Shown here: positions 1-9,307 of the stretch, in pieces
How positions within the stretch are numbered: the stretch's first letter is position 1
How the letters are laid out: every line of letters begins with the position of its first letter
NCBI GenBank assembly: GCA_021779075.1
Contig: JAJYBG010000004.1
Coordinates: forward strand, 1 to 39,330
DNA length: 39,330 nt
Direction of reading: 5' to 3'
From: Actinomycetes bacterium
GTDB lineage: Bacteria > Actinomycetota > Actinomycetes > Actinomycetales > Microbacteriaceae
Program-made: the position numbers and the translations under genes
The notes under the pieces: model-generated
Database searches by the model: none
What the model was told of the DNA's origin: nothing
Seen by the model: only the letters and a program-made list of their open reading frames with translations

Positions 1-2
1 AC

Positions 3-212
3 CCGCGCACTGCGGCGAGCATCCCCACCGACGTCCAGACCGTCACCGTCATCGCCGCCAGCGGGGCGCGGGCCGAATCACTCACCAAGTCCGGATTCCT
101 GCGCCCGCTCGCCGACTATCTCGCCTGGCTGCCGACGCAGGGCGCCGCCGGGCTCGCCATCACGGCGGAGGGCGCGATGCACGCCTCACCGAACTGGAGC
201 ACCTACCGGTGA
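3..212 (+). CDS. C-terminal part of an ApbE-like FAD:protein FMN transferase (truncated by window start)
   Basis: Open frame from the window start reads TAASIPTDVQTVTVIAASGARAESLTKSGFLRPLADYLAWLPTQGAAGLAITAEGAMHASPNWSTYR*, matching ApbE C-terminal style; TGA overlaps the next GTG (GTGA). Confidence 0.6.
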   Translation, partial: PRTAASIPTDVQTVTVIAASGARAESLTKSGFLRPLADYLAWLPTQGAAGLAITAEGAMHASPNWSTYR

Positions 213-1726
213 CCGATCCGCATCTCTGGTGGTACGTATCCCGATCCGCCGCCATCGTGGCCTGGACGCTGCTGACGCTGACGACCCTGTGGGGCATCCT
301 GCTGTCCACCCGCGTCCTTCGGGTCGCCGACAACCCCGCGTGGCTGCGGACCCTGCACGCCCACCTCAGCGGGATCGCCCTCCTCATGACCTTCATCCAT
401 GTGGGCTCGCTGCTGCTGGACCCGTACCTGCGCTCCCAGGGCTTCGGGATCGCCGCCGCACTGGTGCCGCTCTCATCGCACTATGCGCCGCTGCCGCTCT
501 CCCTGGGCATCGTGGCGCTCTACCTCATGGCCGCCGTCGGGCTCTCCTCGCTCGCCATGCGCCTCCTCCCCCGCCGCCTATGGAAGGGCCTCCACTTCGC
601 GAGCTACGCCATCGTCGTGCTCGTCGCCTTCCACGCCGCAACGGCCGGAACCGATACCGGCACCGGGTGGTACATCTCGCTGTCCACCGCCGTCATCGTG
701 GCGACGGCGATGGCGGTCATCGTGAGGCAGTTCGTGGGCTCGGCCGCAGCCCAGCGGCGCCGGAGCGCGGCGAAGACGCGCCAGAGCGCGGTACGCGAGC
801 GAATACCCGTCCGGGTGGCCGCGCTGCGCCAGCGGGCGGAGGACGTGCGCGGCGTCCGCCTCGTGCCACTGACCGACGATCCGCTGCCGCCGTGGACGCC
901 CGGAGCGCACATCACCGTCCACCTCCCGAACGGCCTGGAACGGCGCTACTCGCTCTGCGGCGACCCGGCGGAGCGACACTCCTACGACATCGCCGTCGCC
1001 CGCTCGCCCGACTCCGCAGGCGGAAGCCGGTTCATCCACGACTGGCTCGTCGCCGGCCAGATGCTGGAAATCGATCCGCCGCGCAACAACTTCCCCCTTG
1101 ACGCAGCCCCGGACTACCTGTTCGTCGCCGGCGGCATCGGCATCACGCCGATCATGGCGATGATCGCCTCACTTCCCGCGTCGCGGAACTGGGAGCTGCT
1201 CTACATCGGCCGGACCCGCTCGAGGATGGCCTTCGCAGAGTCGCTCGCGGCGCGCTACCCGGGCAGAGTCACGATCTACGCGCGGGACGAGCACACCGAG
1301 CGGCTCCCTGTGGCGGACCTCGCGGCGCACAGCACCGCCCAGGTCTACGCCTGCGGCCCGGCCGGTCTTCTCGACGCGCTCGCCGCGGTCGTGCCGGCTG
1401 GACGACTCCATCTCGAGCGGTTCGTGCCCGTCGACCGGCGGGCCGGCCTGCGCCCGAGCCCGGTGCAGGTCGAGCTCGCGGGCGTCGGCTCGTTCCGCGT
1501 TCCGGCCAACCGCAGCATCCTCGACGTGCTGGAGGCCGCCGGGGCGCCCATCGCGGGCTCCTGCCGCGAAGGCGTATGCGGCGCCTGCGAGCTGCGGGTG
1601 CTCGACGGAACGCCGCTCCACCTCGACTCGGTGCTCGGCGACGCCGAGAAGGATGCCGCGCGGGTCATGTACCCGTGCGTCTCGCGCTCCGTCACTGATC
1701 GCCTGGTCGTCGATCTCGTCGACTGA
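209..1726 (+). CDS. Ferric-reductase-like transmembrane domain fused to ferredoxin reductase (FAD/NAD) and a C-terminal 2Fe-2S ferredoxin
   Basis: Hydrophobic N-terminal half with spaced His; RRYSLCGDP and GGIGITPIMAMI (FNR); GSCREGVCGACELRVLDG plus a distal Cys (plant-type 2Fe-2S). Confidence 0.88.
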   Translation: MTDPHLWWYVSRSAAIVAWTLLTLTTLWGILLSTRVLRVADNPAWLRTLHAHLSGIALLMTFIHVGSLLLDPYLRSQGFGIAAALVPLSSHYAPLPLSLGIVALYLMAAVGLSSLAMRLLPRRLWKGLHFASYAIVVLVAFHAATAGTDTGTGWYISLSTAVIVATAMAVIVRQFVGSAAAQRRRSAAKTRQSAVRERIPVRVAALRQRAEDVRGVRLVPLTDDPLPPWTPGAHITVHLPNGLERRYSLCGDPAERHSYDIAVARSPDSAGGSRFIHDWLVAGQMLEIDPPRNNFPLDAAPDYLFVAGGIGITPIMAMIASLPASRNWELLYIGRTRSRMAFAESLAARYPGRVTIYARDEHTERLPVADLAAHSTAQVYACGPAGLLDALAAVVPAGRLHLERFVPVDRRAGLRPSPVQVELAGVGSFRVPANRSILDVLEAAGAPIAGSCREGVCGACELRVLDGTPLHLDSVLGDAEKDAARVMYPCVSRSVTDRLVVDLVD

Positions 1727-3017
1727 GGTCGGGACGGATCCACGTCGACGGCGACGGCGGACGCATCGCGGCCAGGAGTGCGTCGAGCTCGACCGAGACG
1801 ACCCGGATGCGCGCGTCGTCGACACCGTGGGGAATCCACAGCACGCCGTCGTGGACGATTCCGCCGCAACTGTAGACGACGTTCGGAACGTAGCCGCCGC
1901 CGTCCAGGCCGGACGGCTCGACGAGCGGGCCGGGAAGCACGCCGATGACGTGGGACGGGTCGGCCAACTCCAGCAGGATCGCGCCGATGCTGTAGACGCG
2001 CATCGGCGCGACGCCGTGCGTGAGGACGAGCCATCCGGCCGCCGTCTCGATCGGCGGCCCGCAGTTGCCGCTCTGAACGACCTCCCAGAGTGCGTCGGGG
2101 CCGTGCAGCGGCTCCTCGGTGCTCCAGTCGAGCCCGTCCGGCGAGCGGGCGAGGCCGAGGGATTCCCCGTCCGTGCGGCCGAGCGCGAGATGCATCCCGC
2201 CGACGAGGCGCGGGAACAGCGCCATGCCCTTCGTCCACGCCGGAGGACCGGTCAGGCTGCGGACGGCGAACTCGCGGAAGTCGGTCGTCGTCAGGAGCTT
2301 CGAGGCGATCGAGCCGCCGTCGTAGGCCGTGAAGGTGCCCCGGTACTCGCGCCCGCCGTCGTGCTCGAAGGCGACGAGGCGGACGTCCTCGATTCCGTGG
2401 CTCTCCTCGTCGGTGACGGGGAACAGCACCCGCGTGCTGAGGCCACTGGTCGGGTCGAAGACCGCCCGGTAGGACGAGTCGGCGTCGGCGCTGACGACGG
2501 CGCGGCTGAGCGGGGCCTGGCGGGGAAGGAACTCCCAGCGGCGACCCGGGCCGATCACCGCCTCGCAGAACTGGACCGAGGAGAGGTGCGGCTCGCCGAT
2601 CGAGCGCAGCGACAGCATCACCCGGAGCTGGCCGGGGGCGAGCCCGCTCTGATCCGGGTGGGCGACGGCGCTCGGATTGCACAGCGCCGTGCCCTCCACC
2701 GAGTACTCGGCGGTGAAGGCCGCGCCCACGACGATCGCCATGTCGTCGTCGAGGTCCGGCGCGCCGGGCGCGCGCACCGCGGCGGCGTTCGCGCGCAGCG
2801 TCGCGACGAGGCCGTCGTGGCGGGCGCCGAAGCGGTCGAGGATGGACCACGCCTCGGCCGCGATCGCATCCGGCGACGTCGCCAGCACGCGCGCGAGCAC
2901 GCCCTCGGTGCGCGGTTCGCCGCCAGGGGTGCTCTCGCCCGGCAGGAAGAGGCGGGCGATGGCCCGTCCAGGGTCCGGGGCGAGCTCGACTCCGGCGTCC
3001 GTGGCGAGGATGCTCAT
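1692..3017 (-). CDS. Glycoside hydrolase family 130-like (beta-mannoside phosphorylase-like) protein
   Basis: ATG at 3017; reads MSILATDAGVELAPDPGR...EDVRLVAFEHDGGREYRGTFTAYDG...NCGPPIETAAGWLVLTHGV, GH130-like. The longer ORF (to 4349) extends into the neighbouring genes. Confidence 0.75.
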   Translation of the reverse strand: MSILATDAGVELAPDPGRAIARLFLPGESTPGGEPRTEGVLARVLATSPDAIAAEAWSILDRFGARHDGLVATLRANAAAVRAPGAPDLDDDMAIVVGAAFTAEYSVEGTALCNPSAVAHPDQSGLAPGQLRVMLSLRSIGEPHLSSVQFCEAVIGPGRRWEFLPRQAPLSRAVVSADADSSYRAVFDPTSGLSTRVLFPVTDEESHGIEDVRLVAFEHDGGREYRGTFTAYDGGSIASKLLTTTDFREFAVRSLTGPPAWTKGMALFPRLVGGMHLALGRTDGESLGLARSPDGLDWSTEEPLHGPDALWEVVQSGNCGPPIETAAGWLVLTHGVAPMRVYSIGAILLELADPSHVIGVLPGPLVEPSGLDGGGYVPNVVYSCGGIVHDGVLWIPHGVDDARIRVVSVELDALLAAMRPPSPSTWIRPDLSRRDRRPGDQ

Positions 3018-4045
3018 GCGAGCCGTCGGGCCGCCAGGCGGGCGTCCTGGTTCGCGCTGATCGCGGCCAGCGTGGACTCCGCGCCGCAGTTCTCGTTGCG
3101 CCCGCCGGGCTCGAGACCGTCGTATCCGGCCCCGGTGGCGAGATCGACCATCACCGTGCCGGCATCGTTGTCGCCGGTGAACCAGGCCCAGGCCCTCAGC
3201 GTCTCGCGCGCCCAGTGGGCCTCGCCCGTGACGGCGAGCGCTGCGACGCAGGCATCGGCGAGCGCCGCCGCCTCGATCGGCTGCTGGTCCCAGAGCGGCC
3301 CGGGCTCGCCGGCGCCGCGTCCGTCCGTGCCCGCCAGAGACAGATGCCCGGACGGGCTCGTCTCGATGGCGAGCAGGGCGGTGAGGAGGGCGATCCCGTC
3401 CGCGACGGTCCCGTCCTCGCCGAGCGCATCGCCGCCGACGATGAGCGCGCGGCACAGCGCCGCGTTCGCGTAGCGCAGCCTCGGCTCGGGCCATCCCCAG
3501 TCGGCGAGCGGGTGGCGGGGAATGCGGGCGAGGCAGTCGACGAGCAGGAGCCTGGCCGCGGCCAGGTGCGGCAGGGCCGCGAGCACGTCGGCGGCGCCGA
3601 CGGCGGCGAACGCCGAGGCGCGGACGTCCGCCGACGAGCGCCCCGCAGCGCGGAGGAAGGCGCGCAGCGCGCGAGCCCGGTCGCCCGCGCTGGGCGCGTA
3701 CCTCACCATCGCGCCGAGGCCGGCGACGGCGCGCCCCCACCAGTCGTCGGTCGAGGGCTGATCGGTCCAGTCGCCGGCCGGCGACATCCGGTTGTGGACG
3801 GCGCCGTTCGCCGTGACGGCCCGCTCGAGGAACGCGAGGTACACGCCGGCGAGGCCGACGAGCTCCGCCGTGCGCTCGGGCTCGCGCACGACCGCCGTCA
3901 GCGCGCGGGCGACGTCGTCGGTGCAGTAGCCGTGCCCGATACGCGGCGCACGATGGTCGGCGTGCTCGTAGATGCCGTGGCTGCCGGTCATGGCGGCCAC
4001 ATGACTGTAGGGCAGCGGCGCGATGGCCGTCTCGACGACGGTCAT
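3014..4045 (-). CDS. Glycosyltransferase-associated helical-barrel-like protein of a GT4/GH130 cluster
   Basis: MTVVETAIAPLPYSHVAAMTGSHGIYEHADHRAPRIGHGYCTDDVARAL...; 4-bp overlaps with both neighbours. Confidence 0.6.
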   Translation of the reverse strand: MTVVETAIAPLPYSHVAAMTGSHGIYEHADHRAPRIGHGYCTDDVARALTAVVREPERTAELVGLAGVYLAFLERAVTANGAVHNRMSPAGDWTDQPSTDDWWGRAVAGLGAMVRYAPSAGDRARALRAFLRAAGRSSADVRASAFAAVGAADVLAALPHLAAARLLLVDCLARIPRHPLADWGWPEPRLRYANAALCRALIVGGDALGEDGTVADGIALLTALLAIETSPSGHLSLAGTDGRGAGEPGPLWDQQPIEAAALADACVAALAVTGEAHWARETLRAWAWFTGDNDAGTVMVDLATGAGYDGLEPGGRNENCGAESTLAAISANQDARLAARRLA

Positions 4046-5190
4046 CGGGGAACGCGGTCGACGACGGCGAGCTCCGCGGCGAGTTCGCGGTAGCGTTCTG
4101 CGACGGTCTCCCAGCTGTTCGCCCGGGCGGATTCCAGGGCGCGGGCCGCGGCGGCCAGCGCATGGCGCGGATCGCGCAGCACGGTGCGGATCGCCGCGGC
4201 GATCTGGTCCGGGCGCTGATGGTCGACGAGCATGCCGCCGCCCCCCGCGAGCACCTCGATCGCGTGCGGGAACCGGGTCGCGATGACGAGCTTGCCGGCC
4301 GCGGCGGCCTCCGCCAGGACCCCGGACGTCGCCTGCTCGCGAGAGTCATAGGGCAGCAGCACGATGTCGGCGGCCGCGACCTCGGCGGCGAGCTCCGCCG
4401 TCTCGCGATACCGTCCGTCGATCTCGACGTCGTCGGCCAGAGCGAGCTCGTCGACGAGCGCCAGCAGGGAGCGCCGGTACCGCTGGCCCTCCTCCAGCAC
4501 GACCTTGGGATGGGTCTGCCCGAGCACGCGGTACAGCGGCGCCGGCGTCAGGTCGCCGAGCTCGGCGAGCGCGCGGATGCCCCACTCGATGCCCTTTCCC
4601 GGGCCGATCAGACCCCACGTCAGGATCACCGGGCGCGGAGACTCGCGCACCGCCGTCGCCGACGCCCACGGCCCGACGCCGTGCGGGATGAGGTGCAGCT
4701 TCGCCGGCGGGACCGCGTACTCGTCGGCGAGCAGCGCGAACGCCGTCGCCGTCATGGCCACGACCGCGCCGGCGAGCGCCGCGATGCCCGCGGTGACCTC
4801 CCGCTGATGAGGGGTCGGCGTCGCGAGCACGGTGTGCATCACCACGATGCTGGGCCGGCGCAGGCGGGCGAGCACGTCGAGGATCTCGTCGCCATCGGGT
4901 CCGCCGTAGATGCCGTACTCGTGCTGCACGATGACGACATCGGAGGCGTCGAGCATGTCGGCCGCGCGCGCCCGGCTGGCGTCGTCGTCGGGGCGCAGCA
5001 CGCTCCCGATCCGCAGCCCGGGCCCCGGAAGGGACGGGCCCGCGGGGACGAGGTCATCGACGCGCACGATGATCGACTCGTCGTCCTCGACGGCCGCGAT
5101 GGTCGAAGCGAGGGCCTCGGTGAAGGTGGCGAGCCCGCACCGCGTCGGCGGGTAGGTGCTCAGGTATCCGAACCGGGTCATCGACCGCAT
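4042..5190 (-). CDS. Glycosyltransferase family 4/1-like
   Basis: MTRFGYLSTYPPTRCGLATFTEAL, LIPHGVGPW, TWGLIGPGKGIEWGI, LPYDSREQATSGVLAEAAAAGKLVIATRFPHA. Confidence 0.85.
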   Translation of the reverse strand: MRSMTRFGYLSTYPPTRCGLATFTEALASTIAAVEDDESIIVRVDDLVPAGPSLPGPGLRIGSVLRPDDDASRARAADMLDASDVVIVQHEYGIYGGPDGDEILDVLARLRRPSIVVMHTVLATPTPHQREVTAGIAALAGAVVAMTATAFALLADEYAVPPAKLHLIPHGVGPWASATAVRESPRPVILTWGLIGPGKGIEWGIRALAELGDLTPAPLYRVLGQTHPKVVLEEGQRYRRSLLALVDELALADDVEIDGRYRETAELAAEVAAADIVLLPYDSREQATSGVLAEAAAAGKLVIATRFPHAIEVLAGGGGMLVDHQRPDQIAAAIRTVLRDPRHALAAAARALESARANSWETVAERYRELAAELAVVDRVPR

Positions 5191-5423
5191 CCGTCCGTTA
5201 CGGCCTGCGCCGAGGCACCGGGCCGATGGCGAGACGTCTGCCGGACGGCACCTCCCGTGGAATCACAGCGTGATCCGGTCGACGACGACCGAGCGGAACT
5301 GCTGCGATCCGGCCGTCGCAGGTAGTGCGAGCATACGCCCGCCGCCTGCACGCGGCCTGGGCGCCGAGCGAGCGCTTGACCCGACCGGAGCAGGCCCATC
5401 GGGCTAGATTGGGTGCGCAGGAC

Positions 5424-5464
5424 GGTGTGCCGGGAAGTCTGGTCGGCGATGACTCGCTGACGCC
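5424..5464 (+). ncRNA. Candidate structured leader RNA upstream of the cation/proton antiporter (possible nhaA-I-like cation riboswitch)
   Basis: Three-way-junction-like pairing: GGTGT 5424-5428 with ACGCC 5460-5464; GCCG 5429-5432 with CGGC 5444-5447; GCGA 5446-5449 with TCGC 5454-5457 (shares two bases with the previous stem). Ends 16 nt before the antiporter ATG. Class assignment is from memory only. Confidence 0.35.
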
Positions 5465-5480
5465 ACAGAAGGGTACGCCG

Positions 5481-6944
5481 ATGGAGAACGAAACGTTCGC
5501 GCTGACCGTCCTGATCGGCGCTGCGGTGGTGGTCGCCGCCGTGTTCTCGAACCGGCTCACCCGCCTGCTGCGGATCCCGACCCCGGCGCTCTTCCTGATT
5601 CTCGCCGCCATCGCCGCGCTGTTCCTTCCCCCGTTCACCGCCGACAACCGCATCGTCGACGAACGGGTCGTGAGCATCGCCCTCGTGGTCATCCTCTTCG
5701 ACGGCGGGATGCACATCGGCTGGAGCCGATTCCGGGCGGCCCTGGGACCGATCGCCTGGATAGGCATCGCCGGCACCGCGGTCACGGCCGGCGCGATCGC
5801 CGTCGCCGCGCACTTCCTGTTCGGGTTCGAATGGCAGAGTTCGCTCCTCCTCGGTGCGGCTCTCTCCCCTACCGATCCCGCTGTCGTGTTCTCCGTGCTC
5901 GCCGGCCGCGAGATCTCCGGCCGCTCGGGCACGATCCTCGAGGGCGAGTCGGGTGCCAACGATCCGGTCGGGATCGCGTTGATGCTCAGCCTGCTCAGCG
6001 TCGGCGGAGCCGGACTCGACTCGGTGGGGACCGGCGTGGCGACCTTCGTGCTCCAGTTGGCGATCGGGGCGGCAGTGGGCATCGCCGGCGGCCTCGTCCT
6101 CGCCTGGGTCATGCGCCGGGTGCGCCTGCCGGACGAGGCTCTGGCCTCCGTCTTCACCGTGGCCGCCGCGGTGCTGCTCTACGCGGTCGGCACGGCGCTG
6201 CAGGGATCGGGCTTCCTTGCGGCGTTCATCGCCGGCATCCTGGTCGGCGACGTGCGCGCACCCTACAAACGCGAATCCGAGCGATTCAGCTCGGGGCTGG
6301 CGAGTCTGGCCGAGATCACCGTGTTCGTCCTGCTCGGTCTCAGCGTCCGGCTGCGCGACGTGCTCCGGCCGGAACTGCTCCTCACCGGGCTGGCGATCGC
6401 CGGGCTGCTGATCTTCGTCATCCGCCCGGTGTTCGTCGGCCTGCTCACCCTTCCGATCCGGCTCAAACGCGGCGAACGCGCCTTCATCCTCTGGGCCGGG
6501 CTCAAGGGTGCCGTCCCGATCCTGCTCGGCATGTTCATCCTCGAATCGGGCGCGCCGGGCGCCGCCGAGCTGTACGCCATCGTCTTCATCGTCGTGCTCG
6601 CCTCGGTTCTGCTCCAAGGCGGGCTCGTGCCGCTCTTCGCGAAACTGCTCCGGGTGCCGATGCGCATCGTGGAGGCGCGGCCGTGGTCCCTCGACGTGAA
6701 GTTCGCCGACGAACCGGAAGGCCTGCGCCGTCACGTGGTGGCCGCCGGCTCGCCGGCGGACGGAAGCACGGTCGCCGAGATCTCCACCGGTGACGACGAC
6801 TGGATCAGTCTCATCAGCCGCGCCGGGCGCAACATCCCGGTCCGCAACAGCACCCGCCTGCACGCCGGAGACGTCGTGCTCACCCAGGTCGACGGCGAAG
6901 AACGGCTGGCATCCCGATTCGACGCCCCGGCCTCACCGCAATAG
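5481..6944 (+). CDS. Potassium/proton antiporter (CPA1-like) with C-terminal TrkA-C-like domain
   Basis: ATG at 5481 after AGAAGGG; VILFDGGMHIGW, LLGAALSPTDPAVVFSVL, LEGESGANDPVGIAL; C-terminal soluble domain AEISTGDDDWISLISRAGRNIPVRNSTRLHAGDVVLTQVD. Confidence 0.88.
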   Translation: MENETFALTVLIGAAVVVAAVFSNRLTRLLRIPTPALFLILAAIAALFLPPFTADNRIVDERVVSIALVVILFDGGMHIGWSRFRAALGPIAWIGIAGTAVTAGAIAVAAHFLFGFEWQSSLLLGAALSPTDPAVVFSVLAGREISGRSGTILEGESGANDPVGIALMLSLLSVGGAGLDSVGTGVATFVLQLAIGAAVGIAGGLVLAWVMRRVRLPDEALASVFTVAAAVLLYAVGTALQGSGFLAAFIAGILVGDVRAPYKRESERFSSGLASLAEITVFVLLGLSVRLRDVLRPELLLTGLAIAGLLIFVIRPVFVGLLTLPIRLKRGERAFILWAGLKGAVPILLGMFILESGAPGAAELYAIVFIVVLASVLLQGGLVPLFAKLLRVPMRIVEARPWSLDVKFADEPEGLRRHVVAAGSPADGSTVAEISTGDDDWISLISRAGRNIPVRNSTRLHAGDVVLTQVDGEERLASRFDAPASPQ

Positions 6945-6955
6945 CGTCGTCACGG

Positions 6956-8365
6956 TCACACGGCGGGCCGGCCGTACGCCTCGAGCAGCCGCAGCCAGAT
7001 CTCGCTCATGGTGGGATAGGCGGGCACGGCATGCCACAGCCGTTCGAGCGTCACCTCCCCGACGACCGCGATCGTCGCGGCGTGGACGAGCTCAGCGACA
7101 TCCTGACCGACGAAGGTCACGCCGACCACGACCTTGCGCCTCTCGTCGACCACCATCTTGGCTCGGCCCTGGTAGCCGTCGGCCTGCAGAGACGCGCCGG
7201 CAACCCATCCCAGGTCGTACTCGACTGCGCGCACCTCGAATCCGGCCGACCGCGCCTCCGCTTCCGTGAGCCCGACTCGGGCGACCTCGGGATCGGTGAA
7301 GATCACCTGCGGCACGGCGGCATGGTCGGCGGTGGCGACATGCGCGCCCCAGGGCGCATCGCGGACCGCGGTGCCGAGGTACCTGGCGGCGATCGCCTCG
7401 CCGGCAGCGCGCGCCTGGTATTTGCCCTGGTGGGTGAGCAGGGCGCGATGGTTGACGTCGCCGACCCCGTAAAGCCAGTCGGTGCCGCGCACGAGCATCG
7501 TGTCGTCGACGTCGAGCGGCGCATTCGCCGTCAGTCCGACCGCATCGAGCCCCAGGTCGGCCGTCCGGGCGGTCCTCCCGGTCGCCACCAGGACCTCGCT
7601 CGCGACCACGGCTGGACCGTCGGGCAGTTCGAGGGCCACCGGACCGTCCGGGCCCGATCGGTCGACCCGCACCGGCTGGACTCCGAGGCGGACGTCGACG
7701 CCGAGAGCGCGCAGCGCCCCGGCGACGGCTTCCCCCGCGAACGGCTCCTGGCCGGAGAGCAGACCTGACCGCGCGAGGAGCGTGACGGATGCCCCGAGCC
7801 GCGCATAGGCGGTGGCGAGCTCGACGGCCGCCACTCCCCCGCCGATGACCGCAAGGCTGGCGGGTATGGACTTCGCGCTGGTGGCCTCGCGCGTCGACCA
7901 GGGCTGGGCATCGGCGAGTCCGGGGATGTCCGGCAGCACGGGCACCGAGCCCGTCGCCACGGCGACCGCGGCGCGAGCCCGGTAGCGGGTGCCGCCGACC
8001 TCCACGGCGCGCACGCCGACGAGCCGGCCGTGACCGCGGATGAGGTCGATGCCCGCCGAGCCGAGCCAGTCGACCTGGGAGGCGTCATCCCAGTTCGCGG
8101 CGAAGGAGGTGCGCCGCTCGAGCACAGCCGCGGCATCGACCCGAGACCCCACGACCTGTGCGGCGCCTCCGACCCGCTGCGCGGCCGCGAGCGCGTGACC
8201 GCTGCGAAGCAGCGCCTTCGACGGCATGCACGCCCAGTAGGAGCATTCGCCGCCGACGAGTTCCTCCTCGACGATCGCGACCGACAGGCCGCGCTTCGCG
8301 GCGTAGTCGGCGACGTTCTCGCCGACGGGACCGGCGCCGATCACGATGAGGTCGTAGAGGTCCAC
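6956..8365 (-). CDS. Pyridine nucleotide-disulfide oxidoreductase (lipoamide dehydrogenase/mercuric reductase-like)
   Basis: YDLIVIGAGPVGENVADYAAKRGLSVAIVEEELVGGECSYWACMPSKALLR; YGVGDVNHRALLTHQGKYQARAAGEAI; C-terminal HAVPAYPTMSEIW. Confidence 0.88.
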   Translation of the reverse strand: MDLYDLIVIGAGPVGENVADYAAKRGLSVAIVEEELVGGECSYWACMPSKALLRSGHALAAAQRVGGAAQVVGSRVDAAAVLERRTSFAANWDDASQVDWLGSAGIDLIRGHGRLVGVRAVEVGGTRYRARAAVAVATGSVPVLPDIPGLADAQPWSTREATSAKSIPASLAVIGGGVAAVELATAYARLGASVTLLARSGLLSGQEPFAGEAVAGALRALGVDVRLGVQPVRVDRSGPDGPVALELPDGPAVVASEVLVATGRTARTADLGLDAVGLTANAPLDVDDTMLVRGTDWLYGVGDVNHRALLTHQGKYQARAAGEAIAARYLGTAVRDAPWGAHVATADHAAVPQVIFTDPEVARVGLTEAEARSAGFEVRAVEYDLGWVAGASLQADGYQGRAKMVVDERRKVVVGVTFVGQDVAELVHAATIAVVGEVTLERLWHAVPAYPTMSEIWLRLLEAYGRPAV

Positions 8366-8368
8366 AGC

Positions 8369-9307
8369 TCAGCCGAACAGATTCTTCTGCTTCAGCCACT
8401 CCGTGGCGATGTTCTGCGCGGATTCCTTGCCGACCGAGCTCTTGGTGTTCATCTCGATGAGGTCCGCGGTGGTGAGGTTGGCCTGCACCTTGTCGAGCGC
8501 CTGGGTGACGGCGGCGTCGGCCTTGCCGGAGTTGATGAGCGGAACGACGTTCTGCGCGAGGACCATGTGGTCCGGATCCGCCAGCGTCACGAGGTTGTTC
8601 TGGGTGATCGACGGAGTGGTCGAGTAGATGTCGGCGAGCTGGGCCTTGCCGTCGAGCAGCGCCTTGAGCGTGTTCGGGCCGCCGCCGTCGTTGATCGGCA
8701 GCAGGGTGGCGCTCACTCCGTAGACGCTCTTGAGGCCGGGGATGCCGTACGGCCGGGTCTGGAACTCCGGGTTCGCGGCGACGGTGATCGGGTCGGTGAC
8801 CTTCTTGAGGTCCGCGAGGCTCGTGACGCCCCACTTTTCGCTGAAGGCCTTCGTGACGTTGTACGAGTCGGCGTCCTGCGCCGCAGCCTGGTCGAGTACC
8901 TCGTAGCCCTGCGGAACCGCCGTCTTCAGCGCCGTGTACACGTCATCGCTCGACTGGGCCGTCGCCTTCGCGTCGAAGTACTGCAGCAGGTTGCCGGTGT
9001 ACTCGGGCACGAGGTCGATCGAGCCGTCCTTCAGTGCGGCGATGTAGGCGTCGCGGGCGCCGATGTTCGGGGTGACCGTGGCGGCGACGCCGCTCGCCTG
9101 CAGCGCGTCGGCGTAGACGTAGGCGAGGATCTCGCTCTCCGGGAAGGCGGCCGATCCGACGGTGATGCTCGTCACCGGCGCACCGGTCGAGGGCGGTGAG
9201 CTTGCCGGGTTGTTGTCGCCGAGCGGGTTGCTGGATGCGCATCCTGCGAGGGCGGCGGCGAGGGCGAGCACCCCCGCGGCGGCGGTCAGGCGGATGGTTC
9301 TGGCCAT
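8369..9307 (-). CDS. ABC transporter substrate-binding lipoprotein, glycine betaine/choline type
   Basis: Lipobox LAGCASS; SITVGSAAFPESEILAYVYADALQASGVAATVTPNIGARDAYIAALKDGSIDLVPEYTGNLLQYF. Confidence 0.88.
   Translation of the reverse strand: MARTIRLTAAAGVLALAAALAGCASSNPLGDNNPASSPPSTGAPVTSITVGSAAFPESEILAYVYADALQASGVAATVTPNIGARDAYIAALKDGSIDLVPEYTGNLLQYFDAKATAQSSDDVYTALKTAVPQGYEVLDQAAAQDADSYNVTKAFSEKWGVTSLADLKKVTDPITVAANPEFQTRPYGIPGLKSVYGVSATLLPINDGGGPNTLKALLDGKAQLADIYSTTPSITQNNLVTLADPDHMVLAQNVVPLINSGKADAAVTQALDKVQANLTTADLIEMNTKSSVGKESAQNIATEWLKQKNLFG

Noticed and set aside
1653-3473. 606-aa plus-strand ORF (and similar long ORFs such as 5178-6863 minus, 11987-13957 plus, 14575-16452 minus, 17650-19104 plus, 18617-20725 plus)
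   Set aside because: Low-complexity Arg/Gly/Asp/Ala-rich shadow frames opposite clearly conserved genes; typical of high-GC DNA.
5424-5464. Cobalamin riboswitch reading of the GCCGGGAAGTCTGGT element
   Set aside because: No downstream B12-box (e.g. GCCACTG-type) and too short for a cobalamin aptamer; the antiporter context fits a cation class better.
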